From the NCBI GenBank assembly GCA_963824395.1, contig CAWGPF010000005.1:1054001-1118000 (forward strand): a stretch of DNA of 64,000 nt. The letters are read 5' to 3'. Shown piece by piece: positions 49,582 through 58,163 of the stretch (position 1 is its first letter; every line of letters begins with the position of its first letter). The notes under the pieces were generated by a model. It was not told the origin of the DNA, did no database searches, and was given only the letters and a program-made list of their open reading frames with translations. A program made the position numbers and the translations under genes. The stretch comes from 13-2-20CM-66-19 sp963824395. GTDB taxonomy: Bacteria; Pseudomonadota; Gammaproteobacteria; Steroidobacterales; Steroidobacteraceae.

Positions 49582-50778
49582 ATGCCTGCCGCGACCGGAT
49601 TCCTCGACTGGCCCTTCTTCGATGCGCCGCACCGCGAGCTCGTGGCGCGGCTCGATGCGTGGGCGCAGGCGCACCTGGCGAGCGCGGCCCACCCGCAGGA
49701 GCGCAGCGCGGTGGACGCGCGCTGCCGCGCGCTGGTACACGCGCTCGGGGACGCAGGCTTCACGCGCTACGCCATCCCCGCGGGAGACGTGGCGGCACGC
49801 TTCGACGTGCGCTCACTCGCCCTCATCCGCGAGCGGCTCGCCTGGCATGACGGCCTTGCGGACTTTGCCTTTGCCATGCAGGGCCTGGGCGCCGGCGCGC
49901 TGTGGCTCGAAGGCTCAGCCGAACTCAAGGCGCGCTACCTGCCGGGAGTGATTGCCGGCGACCGCATCGCCGCCTTCGCCCTCTCCGAGCCGGACGCGGG
50001 CTCGGACGTGGCCGCGCTTGCCTGCCAGGCGCGCCGCGCGGGCGAGCACTACGTGCTCAATGGCCACAAGACCTGGATCTCCAACGCCGGCATCGCCGAC
50101 TTCTACTGCCTGTTCGCGCGCACCGCCGCCGCCGAGAAGCGTGCCGACGGCTCGGTCGCGGCGCGCGGCATCAGCGCCTTCCTCGTCGATGCGGCCACCG
50201 CGGGCTTCAGTGTCAGCGCGCGCATCGACACGCTCGCGCCGCACCCGCTCGGCACTCTGACGCTGAAGGACGTGGTGGTCCCGGCGAACCACAGGCTCGG
50301 CGCGGAGGGGGCCGGCTTCAAGCTCGCGATGCGCACCCTCGATGTGTTCCGCACCTCCGTCGCCGGCGCCGCGCTCGGCTTCGCTCAGCGCGCCCTCGAT
50401 GAGGCGCTCGCCCACGTAACGCAGCGTGCCATGTTCGGCCGCACGCTCGCGGACCTGCAGCTGACGCAGGCGGCCCTCGCAGACATGGCCACCGAGATCG
50501 ACGCGGCGCGCCTGCAGACCTATCGCGCCGCATGGGCCCGCGACCGCGGCGCGGCCGTGACCCGGGAGGTGGCGATGGCGAAGCTCTCGGCTACCGAGTC
50601 CGCGCAACGCGCGATCGACCGGGCGCTGCAGCTGTTCGGCGGCCGTGGCGTCGTGCACGGTTCGGTCACCGAGCGGCTCTACCGGGAGATCCGGGCGCTG
50701 CGTATTTACGAGGGGGCCTCTGAAGTGCAGAAACTCATCATCGCGCGCGAGCTCCTGGCCGCGGCGGGGACGCCATGA
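49582..50778 (+). CDS. Acyl-CoA dehydrogenase
   Basis: 398 residues, the normal length. It has the N-terminal helical domain, the FAD-side motif FALSEPDAGSDVAALACQA, a middle beta domain (GHKTWISNAGIADFYCLFAR) and the C-terminal bundle with LQLFGGRGVVHGSVTERLYREIRALRIYEGASEVQ, in which the Glu of YEGASE is the usual catalytic base. It inserts an alpha-beta double bond in an acyl-CoA or cyclic acyl-CoA intermediate of the aromatic pathway. It starts 15 bases after the crotonase gene and overlaps the Rid gene start (ATGA). Confidence 0.93.
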   Translation: MPAATGFLDWPFFDAPHRELVARLDAWAQAHLASAAHPQERSAVDARCRALVHALGDAGFTRYAIPAGDVAARFDVRSLALIRERLAWHDGLADFAFAMQGLGAGALWLEGSAELKARYLPGVIAGDRIAAFALSEPDAGSDVAALACQARRAGEHYVLNGHKTWISNAGIADFYCLFARTAAAEKRADGSVAARGISAFLVDAATAGFSVSARIDTLAPHPLGTLTLKDVVVPANHRLGAEGAGFKLAMRTLDVFRTSVAGAALGFAQRALDEALAHVTQRAMFGRTLADLQLTQAALADMATEIDAARLQTYRAAWARDRGAAVTREVAMAKLSATESAQRAIDRALQLFGGRGVVHGSVTERLYREIRALRIYEGASEVQKLIIARELLAAAGTP

Positions 50779-51182
50779 GCGACCCGCGCATCCTGCAGCC
50801 CCCGGGGTGGCCGGCGCCGCGCGGCTACAGCAATGGCATTCTCGCGAGCGGCCGGCAGGTGTTCGTCGCCGGCCAGGTTGGCTGGGACGCCCAGGGGCGC
50901 TTCCCGAGCGCGAGCCTCGCCGCACAGGTGCGCCAGGCGCTCGAGAACGTGTGCGCGGTTCTCGCCGCCGGGGGCGCGCGTGCCGAGCACATCGTGCGCC
51001 TCACCTGGTTCGTCACGAGCCGCACCGAGTACTACGCGGAGCTGAAGGAGATCGGCGCCGCCTACCGCGCGGTCATGGGGCGGCACTACCCGGCCATGAG
51101 CGTGGTGCAGGTGGTGGCCCTCATGGAGGCACAGGCCAAGGTTGAGATCGAGGCCACCGCCGTGCTCCCCGAGGGATCCTAG
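50775..51182 (+). CDS. Rid-family (YjgF/UK114) protein without the RidA catalytic Arg
   Basis: 135 residues of the Rid fold: GYSNGILASGRQVFVAGQVGWD, QVRQALENVCAVLAAGGA and VQVVALMEAQAKVEIEATAV. In archetypal RidA the segment PARS carries the Arg needed for enamine/imine deamination; here it reads PAMS, so it belongs to another Rid subgroup and need not be a 2-aminoacrylate deaminase. Rid proteins recur in 2-aminobenzoyl-CoA operons, where a ring enamine must be hydrolysed or tautomerised. It overlaps the acyl-CoA dehydrogenase gene by 4 bases. Confidence 0.9.
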   Translation: MSDPRILQPPGWPAPRGYSNGILASGRQVFVAGQVGWDAQGRFPSASLAAQVRQALENVCAVLAAGGARAEHIVRLTWFVTSRTEYYAELKEIGAAYRAVMGRHYPAMSVVQVVALMEAQAKVEIEATAVLPEGS

Positions 51183-51190
51183 AGCGCCCC

Positions 51191-52636
51191 GTGTGGCGAC
51201 CGCAGGAACGCATCCGCCACGATTCAAGCGGCGGACCCTGGCCGCTGGCGGCGGAGGCTGAGCGCTCGCGGCTGTTTTCACCCGTGGCGGTCGGCCCCCT
51301 CACCCTGAGCGCCCGCACCTGGGTGCCGGCGATGGTTCCCTGGCGTGCCGGCAGCGATGGCAGCGTGACCCCGCAGGTCCTCGAGTGGTACCGCTGCTTC
51401 GCCCGCGGCCGCCCCGCGGGGCTGGTGGTGGAGGCCACCGGGATCCGCGATGTCCCGAGCGGCCCGCTGCTGCGGATCGGGGATGAGCGCTTCCTGCCCG
51501 GGCTTGAGGAACTGGTGCGCGTGGTGCGTGAGGCGAGCGGCGGTGAGACGCGCCTTTTCATCCAGCTCATCGACTTCCTCAGCATCCGCCGGCGGCCGGA
51601 CCCGCAGCGGTTCCTGCGCGAGTTCCTGCCGATCAGCGCGCGCCACCGCCGCGCGTGTCGTCCCGGGGCTGGCGATGACGAGGTGCGCGCGTGGCTCGCC
51701 GGCCTTGCCCCCGCGCAGCTGGCGGGCGTCCTCGAGCCGCGCGAACTCGAGGCGCTCGAATACGGCGCGCGCGAGCGGGTCACGGACCTGGACGTTGCGC
51801 CCATCCGCGAGTTGCCGCGCAGCCTGCCGCCGCTCTTCGCGCAGGCCGCGCAGCGCGCGCGCCGCGCCGGCTTCGACGGCGTGGAGCTGCACTTCGCGCA
51901 CGCCTACACGCTCGCCTCCTTCCTGTCGCGGACCAATGACCGCACCGATGGCTACGGGGGCGCGCGCGAGGCGCGCGTGCGGCTGCCGCTGGAAGTGTAT
52001 GCGCAGGTGCGCGCCGCGGTCGGTCAGGACTTCGCGGTCGGCTGCCGCTTCCTCGCGGAGGAATGCATCGCGGGCGGCAGCGGGGTCGAGGATGCCGCCT
52101 ACTTCGGGGAGCAGTTTGCGCGCGCCGGCATGGACTTCCTGTCGCTGTCGCGCGGCGGCAAGTTCGATGACGCGCAGCAACCGAAGGTCGGTGAGGCGGC
52201 CTATCCCTACACCGGTCGCAGCGGCTACGAATGCATGCCGTCCTATTACTCCGACGCCCGCGGTCCCTACGGACGCAATCTTGAGGCGACGGCACGCGTG
52301 CGCGCGGCGCTGCGCGCCCAGGGCGCCCTCACCCCGGTCATCGCCGCCGGGGGCATCCACAGCTTCACGCAGGCCGAGGCGGTGCTGGCGGACGGCCAGG
52401 CGGACATCGTCGCGTTCGCGCGCCAGGCACTCGCCGACCCGGACTGGTTCCGCAAGGTCAGGAGCGGCCGCGGTGCCGAGGTGCGGCTGTGTCTCTATAC
52501 CAACTACTGCGAGGCGCTCGACCAGCGCCACCGCCAGGTCACGTGCGAGCTGTGGGACCGCGTGGCCCTCGATGAGCCCGGCGTGCCGCTCTCGCGTGAC
52601 GGCAAGCGCCGCCTGACGCCGCCTGACGGGTGGTGA
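51191..52636 (+). CDS. Second Old Yellow Enzyme-family NADH:flavin oxidoreductase
   Basis: 481 residues from a GTG at 51191, 8 bases after the Rid gene. It is an OYE barrel: LFSPVAVGPLTLSARTWVPAMV at the start, the active-site region VELHFAHAYTLASFLSRTNDRTDGYGG, and the FMN-phosphate end VIAAGGIHSFTQAEAVL with DIVAFARQALADPDW. The HxxN/H pair usual in OYE reads HFAHAY. A long insertion (about 120-200, Arg/Leu-rich) separates the early strands. It probably reduces an alpha,beta-unsaturated cyclic intermediate, adding to the OYE half of the first enzyme in the operon. Confidence 0.88.
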   Translation: MWRPQERIRHDSSGGPWPLAAEAERSRLFSPVAVGPLTLSARTWVPAMVPWRAGSDGSVTPQVLEWYRCFARGRPAGLVVEATGIRDVPSGPLLRIGDERFLPGLEELVRVVREASGGETRLFIQLIDFLSIRRRPDPQRFLREFLPISARHRRACRPGAGDDEVRAWLAGLAPAQLAGVLEPRELEALEYGARERVTDLDVAPIRELPRSLPPLFAQAAQRARRAGFDGVELHFAHAYTLASFLSRTNDRTDGYGGAREARVRLPLEVYAQVRAAVGQDFAVGCRFLAEECIAGGSGVEDAAYFGEQFARAGMDFLSLSRGGKFDDAQQPKVGEAAYPYTGRSGYECMPSYYSDARGPYGRNLEATARVRAALRAQGALTPVIAAGGIHSFTQAEAVLADGQADIVAFARQALADPDWFRKVRSGRGAEVRLCLYTNYCEALDQRHRQVTCELWDRVALDEPGVPLSRDGKRRLTPPDGW

Positions 52637-52646
52637 GCGCCGTGCC

Positions 52647-53589
52647 TCAATGCACCTGCACGGCGCGCCTCGCCCTGAGGTCCTCGTAGACGATCGAGAG
52701 CAGATACGGCTGCTTGACGAGGTTGCCGCCCCAGGTGCGGTCCAGGTCATCGAGCGGGTGCGAGGCGAGCAGCTGCTCCTCGCTCAGGCCGCGCTCGATG
52801 GCCCGTGCGACCCGGGCACGCACCTCCCGCAGCATCCCCTGGTAGGCGCGGATGTCCTCGCGGCTGGCGATGGGGCCATGGCCCGGGATGATGCGCGTGT
52901 GAGGCCCGCACAGGCCGTAGAGGGTGTCGTAGAAGGCGATCATGCCGTCGATGGTGCCGCCGTGCTCGAAGTCGATGTCCGGATAGAAGCCGTGGAAGAA
53001 GGTGTCGCCGGTCTGCAGCACGTCGGCCTCGAGGTAACGCACGACGAGGTCCCCGTCGGTGTGCGCCGCGGGCGCGTGGATGATCTCGAGCGTCTGCGCG
53101 CCCAGGTACATGCGCTGCGTGCCCGGCCCGAGCGCGAGCGCCGGCACGCCCGCAGGGTCGGGGGCGTACTGCGCATCCTGCTAGCTTGCCCGCCTGCTGG
53201 GCGGCGAGGATGTAGTCGTGGGTCTCGCGGCTTGCGATGATGAGGGCCCCGCGGCGCGCGAAGTCCGCGTTGCCGCCCACGTGATCCCAGTGCCAGTGCG
53301 TGTCGATCACGTAGCGCACGGGTTTCCCTGAAATGCGCGCGACGGCCGCTCGCACCCGGGGATTCAACTGCGGCCATTCCGCATCCACCAGCAGCACCCC
53401 TGCGGGGCCGGCCACCACGCCGATGTTGCCGCCGAAGCTCTCGAGCATGTGCACGCCGTGACCCAGGTCGCGGTCCACAAGGGGCGTGCGCTGCCAGTCA
53501 GGCAGCTCCATCTTCAGCTCCGGCGCCGCCTGCGCCGGTCCCCACAGGCCCGCGATCGCCAGCCATGACAGCGCCCAGGCATGCTTCAC
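52647..53589 (-). pseudogene. Exported metallo-beta-lactamase-fold hydrolase, frameshifted
   Basis: The N-terminal piece (GTG at 53589) has a signal peptide (VKHAWALSWLAIAGLWGPAQA) and the metal motif THWHWDHVGGN. After AAQQAGKL the frame changes near 53180-53186 (GCTAGC on the coding strand). The C-terminal half continues QDAQYAPDPAG...HAPAAHTDGDLVVRY, PGHGPIAS and ends AVQVH. The combined ~314 residues match periplasmic MBL proteins of the SoxH/quinoprotein-relay type. Removing one base (CTAG to CTG) rejoins the frames. It converges on the second OYE gene with 10 bases between stops. It could be inactive or a sequencing artefact. Confidence 0.8.
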
Positions 53590-53766
53590 TCGCGCGCTCC
53601 CCGCATTCACAAGATAAGTCGATTTAAGCAATGCGCCCCTGCGAGCGTCAACGCGGCGCGACGCCCGCGCGCCCGGGCTCCTCACTCCCCCTTTCGACGC
53701 AGGGACGCCCGCCGCCGGCGGCGTACAATCGTGAGCCACCGAGAACGTAACACCAGGACCTGCACC

Positions 53767-54783
53767 ATGGCGAAGATGCATGCGATGACCGTCACTCAAC
53801 CGGGTGCCCCGCTGCAACTGCAGGACCGCGAGATCCCCGAGCCTGGCCGTCACGAAGTGCGCATCCGCGTGCAGGCCTGCGGGGTCTGCCACAGCGATGC
53901 GCTCACCATCGCCGGCCTGATGCCGGGGCTGAAGTTCCCGCGCATCCCGGGACACGAGGTCATCGGCACGATCGAGGCGCTGGGCGCCGACGTCGCGGGC
54001 TGGGAGAGCGGGACGCGCGTCGGCGTCGGCTGGTCCCCGGGCGCCTGCGGATACTGCAGCAACTGCCGCCACGGCGATGCCTTCGCCTGCCTCAACATCC
54101 AGGGCGCCACCGGCGTGAGCCGCGATGGCGGCTACGCCACCCACATGCTCGCCCACGCGAGCGCGCTGGCCCGCGTGCCGGCGCAGCTCGACACCGTCGA
54201 CTCTGCCCCGCTTCTGTGCGCCGGCATCACCACCTTTAATGCGCTGCGCCACAGCGGTGCGCGGGCCGGGGACCTGGTCGCGGTCCATGGGATCGGCGGT
54301 CTCGGGCATTTGGGCATCCAGTTCGCAGCGCGCCTGGGGTTTCGGGTCGCGGCCGTGAGTCGCGGCGCCGACAAGGCCGCGCTCGCGCGCACCCTCGGTG
54401 CCCACGAGTACATCGACAGCGAACGCGGCGACCCGGCCGCCGCGCTGCGTGCGCTCGGCGGTGCGCGTGCCATCCTCGCCACCGTTACCGACGCCAAGGC
54501 CATGCAGTCGATCGTCGGCGGTCTCGGAGCCAACGGCACGATGCTGGTGATCGGCGCGGTCGGTCCCTTCCCGATCAACTCGCTCGAGTTGTTGAGCAAG
54601 CGTGCCGCGGTGAAGGGCTGGTACTCAGGCACCAGCGTCGACTCGGAGGACACCCTCACCTTCAGCCAGCAGACCGGGGTCGCCTCCATGAATGAGGTGT
54701 ATCCGCTCGAGCAGGCGCAGGCGGCCTATGAGCGCATGATGAGCGGCAAGGCGCGCTTCCGCGTGGTGCTCAAGATCGGCTAA
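53767..54783 (+). CDS. Zinc-dependent alcohol dehydrogenase
   Basis: 338 residues. Catalytic zinc site: Cys41-His42 (CGVCHSD) and His63-Glu64 (GHEVIG). Structural zinc site: four Cys in GACGYCSNCRHGDAFAC. The nucleotide fold is VHGIGGLGHLGIQFA. It is an NAD(P) alcohol/aldehyde oxidoreductase of the AdhA/YahK-like group. The ATG at 53767 is chosen because AGGA lies ~9 bases upstream and the frame further up is unlike a protein. TACAAT (53724-53729) is a good -10 candidate without a matching -35. It stands alone between a broken hydrolase and the RND operon; its substrate is unknown. Confidence 0.92.
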   Translation: MAKMHAMTVTQPGAPLQLQDREIPEPGRHEVRIRVQACGVCHSDALTIAGLMPGLKFPRIPGHEVIGTIEALGADVAGWESGTRVGVGWSPGACGYCSNCRHGDAFACLNIQGATGVSRDGGYATHMLAHASALARVPAQLDTVDSAPLLCAGITTFNALRHSGARAGDLVAVHGIGGLGHLGIQFAARLGFRVAAVSRGADKAALARTLGAHEYIDSERGDPAAALRALGGARAILATVTDAKAMQSIVGGLGANGTMLVIGAVGPFPINSLELLSKRAAVKGWYSGTSVDSEDTLTFSQQTGVASMNEVYPLEQAQAAYERMMSGKARFRVVLKIG

Positions 54784-54965
54784 GAGACCGGCGCTGGGCC
54801 GCGGCGGCACGCGCACACTCTTATTAATGGGTCCGGGCTGCGGGGTTGCTGCCTCGTTACACAGGCACGGGGAGTAGAACGGAGCTTCCCGGAGGTAAGC
54901 GCGCTTTGGCCTCTTCGGACTTGGGCTCCTCGGGCCCGGCTGCCCGCGCCGTCGCCGCAGCGCCT

Positions 54966-54981
54966 GACCCGTGCTCGGGTC
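54966..54981. terminator. Short hairpin after convergent alcohol dehydrogenase and RND pump genes
   Basis: GACCCG (54966-54971) and CGGGTC (54976-54981) with a 4-base loop, followed on the plus strand by TTCGGTTCTGAG. The stem is only 6 bp. It lies 13 bases past the pump gene stop (minus) and 182 past the dehydrogenase stop. Confidence 0.35.
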
Positions 54982-54994
54982 TTCGGTTCTGAGT

Positions 54995-57900
54995 TCAGGG
55001 CGGCAGCGGCTCGGGTGCGGCGGGTGTGCCTTTGCGGCGATCCTGCCAGCGCTGCAGGATCACGAAGAATGAGGGGACGAACAGTACCGCAAGACAGGTC
55101 GAGGCCAGCATGCCGCTGAACACCGCGATGCCGATGGAGGCGCGCGCCGAAGCGCCCGCGCCCTTGGCGAGCACCAGCGGCAGCACGCCCAGGATGAAGG
55201 CGAAGGAAGTCATGACGATCGGACGGAAGCGCTTCTCGGCGGCCTTCACTGCGGCCTCGGCGACGCTCGCGCCCGCCTCGTGCAGCTCGCGCGCGACTTC
55301 CACGATCAGGATGGCATTCTTGGCGGACAGCGCAATCAGAAGCACGAGCCCGATCTGGGTGTAGAGGTTGTTGGCGATCCCGAGCGCCAGCAGTGCGCCA
55401 CCGGTCCCGAGCAGCGCCAGCGGCACACCGAAGATGACCGCAGCGGGCGTGACCCAGCTGCCGTACTGCCCGGCAAGCACCAGGTACACGAGCAGCATCG
55501 CGAGCGCGAACACGATGTAAGCGGAGCTGCCGGCGAGCTTCTCCTGGTAGGACATGGCAGTCCACTCGCTCTGCATGCCCGGCGGCAGCGATTTGGCGGT
55601 GAGCTCGTCCATGGTCTGCAAGGACTGCCCGGAGCTGAAGCCGCTGGCCGTCATGCCGTTCACGGAGCTTGACGGGTAGAGGTTGTAGAGGCTGATGAGC
55701 GCAGGTCCGCGCGTGTAGTCGACGTCCGCCAGCGTCCCGATCGGCACCATGGCACCGGTGCTGCTGCGCACGTAGTAGCGACGCAGGTCCTGCGGGGACA
55801 GCCGATAGGCGCTGTCGGCCTGGACGAACACCGGGAACACGCGCCCGAACTTGGTGATCTGGCTGGTGTACGTGGAGCCGAGGTAGGTTTGCAGCGTGTC
55901 GAACACGCTGCCGACCGAAACCGACAGCGCCTGGGCCTTGGCGCGGTTGATGTCGGCGCTCAGTTGCGGAACCTCGGCGCGGAACGGGGAAAACACGCGC
56001 TCAAGTCCCGTCTGCGTGTTCGCCTCACTCACCAGCAGATCGGTCGCGCGCTGCAGCTTCTGGTAGTCGAAGCTGCCGTCGGTGATCTCGACCTGCATCT
56101 GGAAGCCCCCCGACATGCCGATGCCCTGGATCGGGGGCGGGGGCACCACTTGTACGCGGGCGGACTCGACCTGCCCGAGGCGCCGGGACAGGCTCTGGTA
56201 CAGCCCCTTGAGATCCTGGCCCTTTACCTTGTAGCGCTCATCCCAGTCCTTGAGGGTGAGGTAGATCACGCCGGCATTGGCAAGGGAGGCGTTGCCATCG
56301 AGCGCCGAGACGCCGCCGATACTGATCGCGTGCTCGACCCCGGGGGTCTGCAGCGCCTCCTGCGTGATGCGCTCCAGCACCGCCTGCGTGCGCTCGAGCG
56401 AGGCGGCATCCGGCAGCTGCACCGCCACGAGCAGGTAGCCCTGGTCCTCGATCGGGATGAAGCTCGTCGGCACGCGGGCGAGCGCCAACACCGACAGCAC
56501 GATCAGGGCGGCGGCGATGATCGCCATCAGCCCGCTGTGCGCCACCATGCGTGAGATCAGCCGAACGTAGGCACGCTCGACCGGATTGTAGAGTGCATCG
56601 AAGCCCCGATAGAACCAGTTCTTGCGCCGCTGAGGATCGATGGGCCTCAGCCACAGCGCGCACTGGGTCGGCTTCAGCGTCGCGGCATTAATCGCGCTGA
56701 TGAGGGCGGTGGCGGCAATCACGAGGGCGAACTGGCGGTACATCTGCCCGCTGATGCCCGGCATGAAGGCCGCCGGCAGGAACACCGACATCAGAACCAG
56801 CGTAATGCCGATGATCGGACCGAGCAGCTCGCGCATCGCGTTAACCGAGGCATCGTGCGGAGTCTGCCCGTGCTCGATGTTCTGACTCACGCCCTCGACC
56901 ACGACGATCGCATCGTCCACCACGATGCCGATCGCGAGCACCAGCGACAGCAGCGTCAGTACGTTCACCGAGAAGCCCATGGCCGCCATGGCGGCAAAGG
57001 CACCAATGATCGTCACCGGCACCGTGGTCGCCGGCACCAGCGTGGCACGCCAGTTCTGCAGGAACACCAGAATCACGATGAGCACCAGGACGCCCGCCTC
57101 GATCAGCGTGCGGTACACCTCATGGATCGAGGCCGAGACGAACTTTGTGGTGTCGAAGGGAATGCTGTACCTGAGTCCCTGCGGGAAGTCCTTTGCCATG
57201 GTCGCGAGGCGCGCCTGCACCGCCTTCGCGACGTCCAGGGCGTTGGCCTCCGGCAGCTGATAGATGGCGATGCCGGCGGCCGGCCGGCCGTCCATCGTGA
57301 AGGACTGGCTGTAGGTCTGCGCGCCGAGCTCCACCCGCGCCACGTCGCGCACGCGCGTGATGGCGCGGCTGCCGCCCGCAGCCGAGTCAGTCTTGACGAT
57401 GATGTCCTCGAACTCCTCGACGTCGTTAAGCGCCCCGGGCACGTTGACGGTGAGCTGGAAATCCTGGCCGCTGGCCGCCGGGGGCGTCCCCACCTGCCCG
57501 GCCGCCACCTCCTGGTTCTGCTGACGGATCGCATTGATCACATCGTTCGGAGTGAGCGAGCGCGCCAGAAGCTGCTGCGGGTCAAGCCAGACGCGCATGC
57601 TGTACTGGCCAATGCCAAAGACGCTGACGTCGCCCACGCCGGGCAGCCGCGCCAGCACGTCACGCATGCGAATCGAGGCGTAGTTGCTGAGGAACAGGCT
57701 GTCGAAGTGCGGGTCGTCACTCGTGAGCGTGACGATCTGCAGGATGGCCGTGGACTTCTTGCGCGTCACCACGCCATTGGTCTGCACTGCCGCCGGGAGC
57801 GACGCCAGCGCGGACGCCACCCGGTTCTGCACCAGCACCTGCGCGAAGTCGAGGTCCGTGCCAACCTTGAAGGTCACGGTCAGGGTGTAGTTGCCGTCGT

Positions 57901-58153
57901 TGGTGCTCGTCGACTGCATGTACAGCATGTTCTCGACGCCGTTGACCTGCTGCTCGATCGGCAGTGCCACGGTATTGATCAGGGTGCGGGCGTTGGCGCC
58001 GGGGTAACGCGTGGTCACCTGCACGGTCGGCGGTGTAATCGGGGGGTACTGCGATACCGGTAGCGTGAAGATCGCCACGATCCCGAGCAGCATAGTCAGC
58101 AGCGCAATGACGTTGGCGAGCACCGGCCGCTCGATAAAGAACTTAGCGAGCAC
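54995..58153 (-). CDS. RND efflux pump inner-membrane subunit (HAE1/AcrB family)
   Basis: 1052 residues from a GTG, the family length. It begins MLAKFFIERPVLANVIALLTML, as AcrB-type pumps do. Two six-span membrane halves flank two large periplasmic loops; the proton-relay Asp pair is in LAIGIVVDDAIVVVEG. It exports drugs, solvents or aromatic compounds using the proton gradient. It is the middle piece of a tripartite system: adaptor gene 10 bases upstream, outer-membrane factor overlapping that. No local TetR-type regulator adjoins the operon. Confidence 0.96.
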   Translation of the reverse strand: MLAKFFIERPVLANVIALLTMLLGIVAIFTLPVSQYPPITPPTVQVTTRYPGANARTLINTVALPIEQQVNGVENMLYMQSTSTNDGNYTLTVTFKVGTDLDFAQVLVQNRVASALASLPAAVQTNGVVTRKKSTAILQIVTLTSDDPHFDSLFLSNYASIRMRDVLARLPGVGDVSVFGIGQYSMRVWLDPQQLLARSLTPNDVINAIRQQNQEVAAGQVGTPPAASGQDFQLTVNVPGALNDVEEFEDIIVKTDSAAGGSRAITRVRDVARVELGAQTYSQSFTMDGRPAAGIAIYQLPEANALDVAKAVQARLATMAKDFPQGLRYSIPFDTTKFVSASIHEVYRTLIEAGVLVLIVILVFLQNWRATLVPATTVPVTIIGAFAAMAAMGFSVNVLTLLSLVLAIGIVVDDAIVVVEGVSQNIEHGQTPHDASVNAMRELLGPIIGITLVLMSVFLPAAFMPGISGQMYRQFALVIAATALISAINAATLKPTQCALWLRPIDPQRRKNWFYRGFDALYNPVERAYVRLISRMVAHSGLMAIIAAALIVLSVLALARVPTSFIPIEDQGYLLVAVQLPDAASLERTQAVLERITQEALQTPGVEHAISIGGVSALDGNASLANAGVIYLTLKDWDERYKVKGQDLKGLYQSLSRRLGQVESARVQVVPPPPIQGIGMSGGFQMQVEITDGSFDYQKLQRATDLLVSEANTQTGLERVFSPFRAEVPQLSADINRAKAQALSVSVGSVFDTLQTYLGSTYTSQITKFGRVFPVFVQADSAYRLSPQDLRRYYVRSSTGAMVPIGTLADVDYTRGPALISLYNLYPSSSVNGMTASGFSSGQSLQTMDELTAKSLPPGMQSEWTAMSYQEKLAGSSAYIVFALAMLLVYLVLAGQYGSWVTPAAVIFGVPLALLGTGGALLALGIANNLYTQIGLVLLIALSAKNAILIVEVARELHEAGASVAEAAVKAAEKRFRPIVMTSFAFILGVLPLVLAKGAGASARASIGIAVFSGMLASTCLAVLFVPSFFVILQRWQDRRKGTPAAPEPLPP

Positions 58154-58163
58154 GCGCGCCTTC

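Noticed and set aside
52747..54405. A long minus-strand frame running through the alcohol dehydrogenase into the metallo-hydrolase
   Set aside because: Only the part below 53589 encodes hydrolase sequence; the upstream part is antisense to a clear zinc dehydrogenase.
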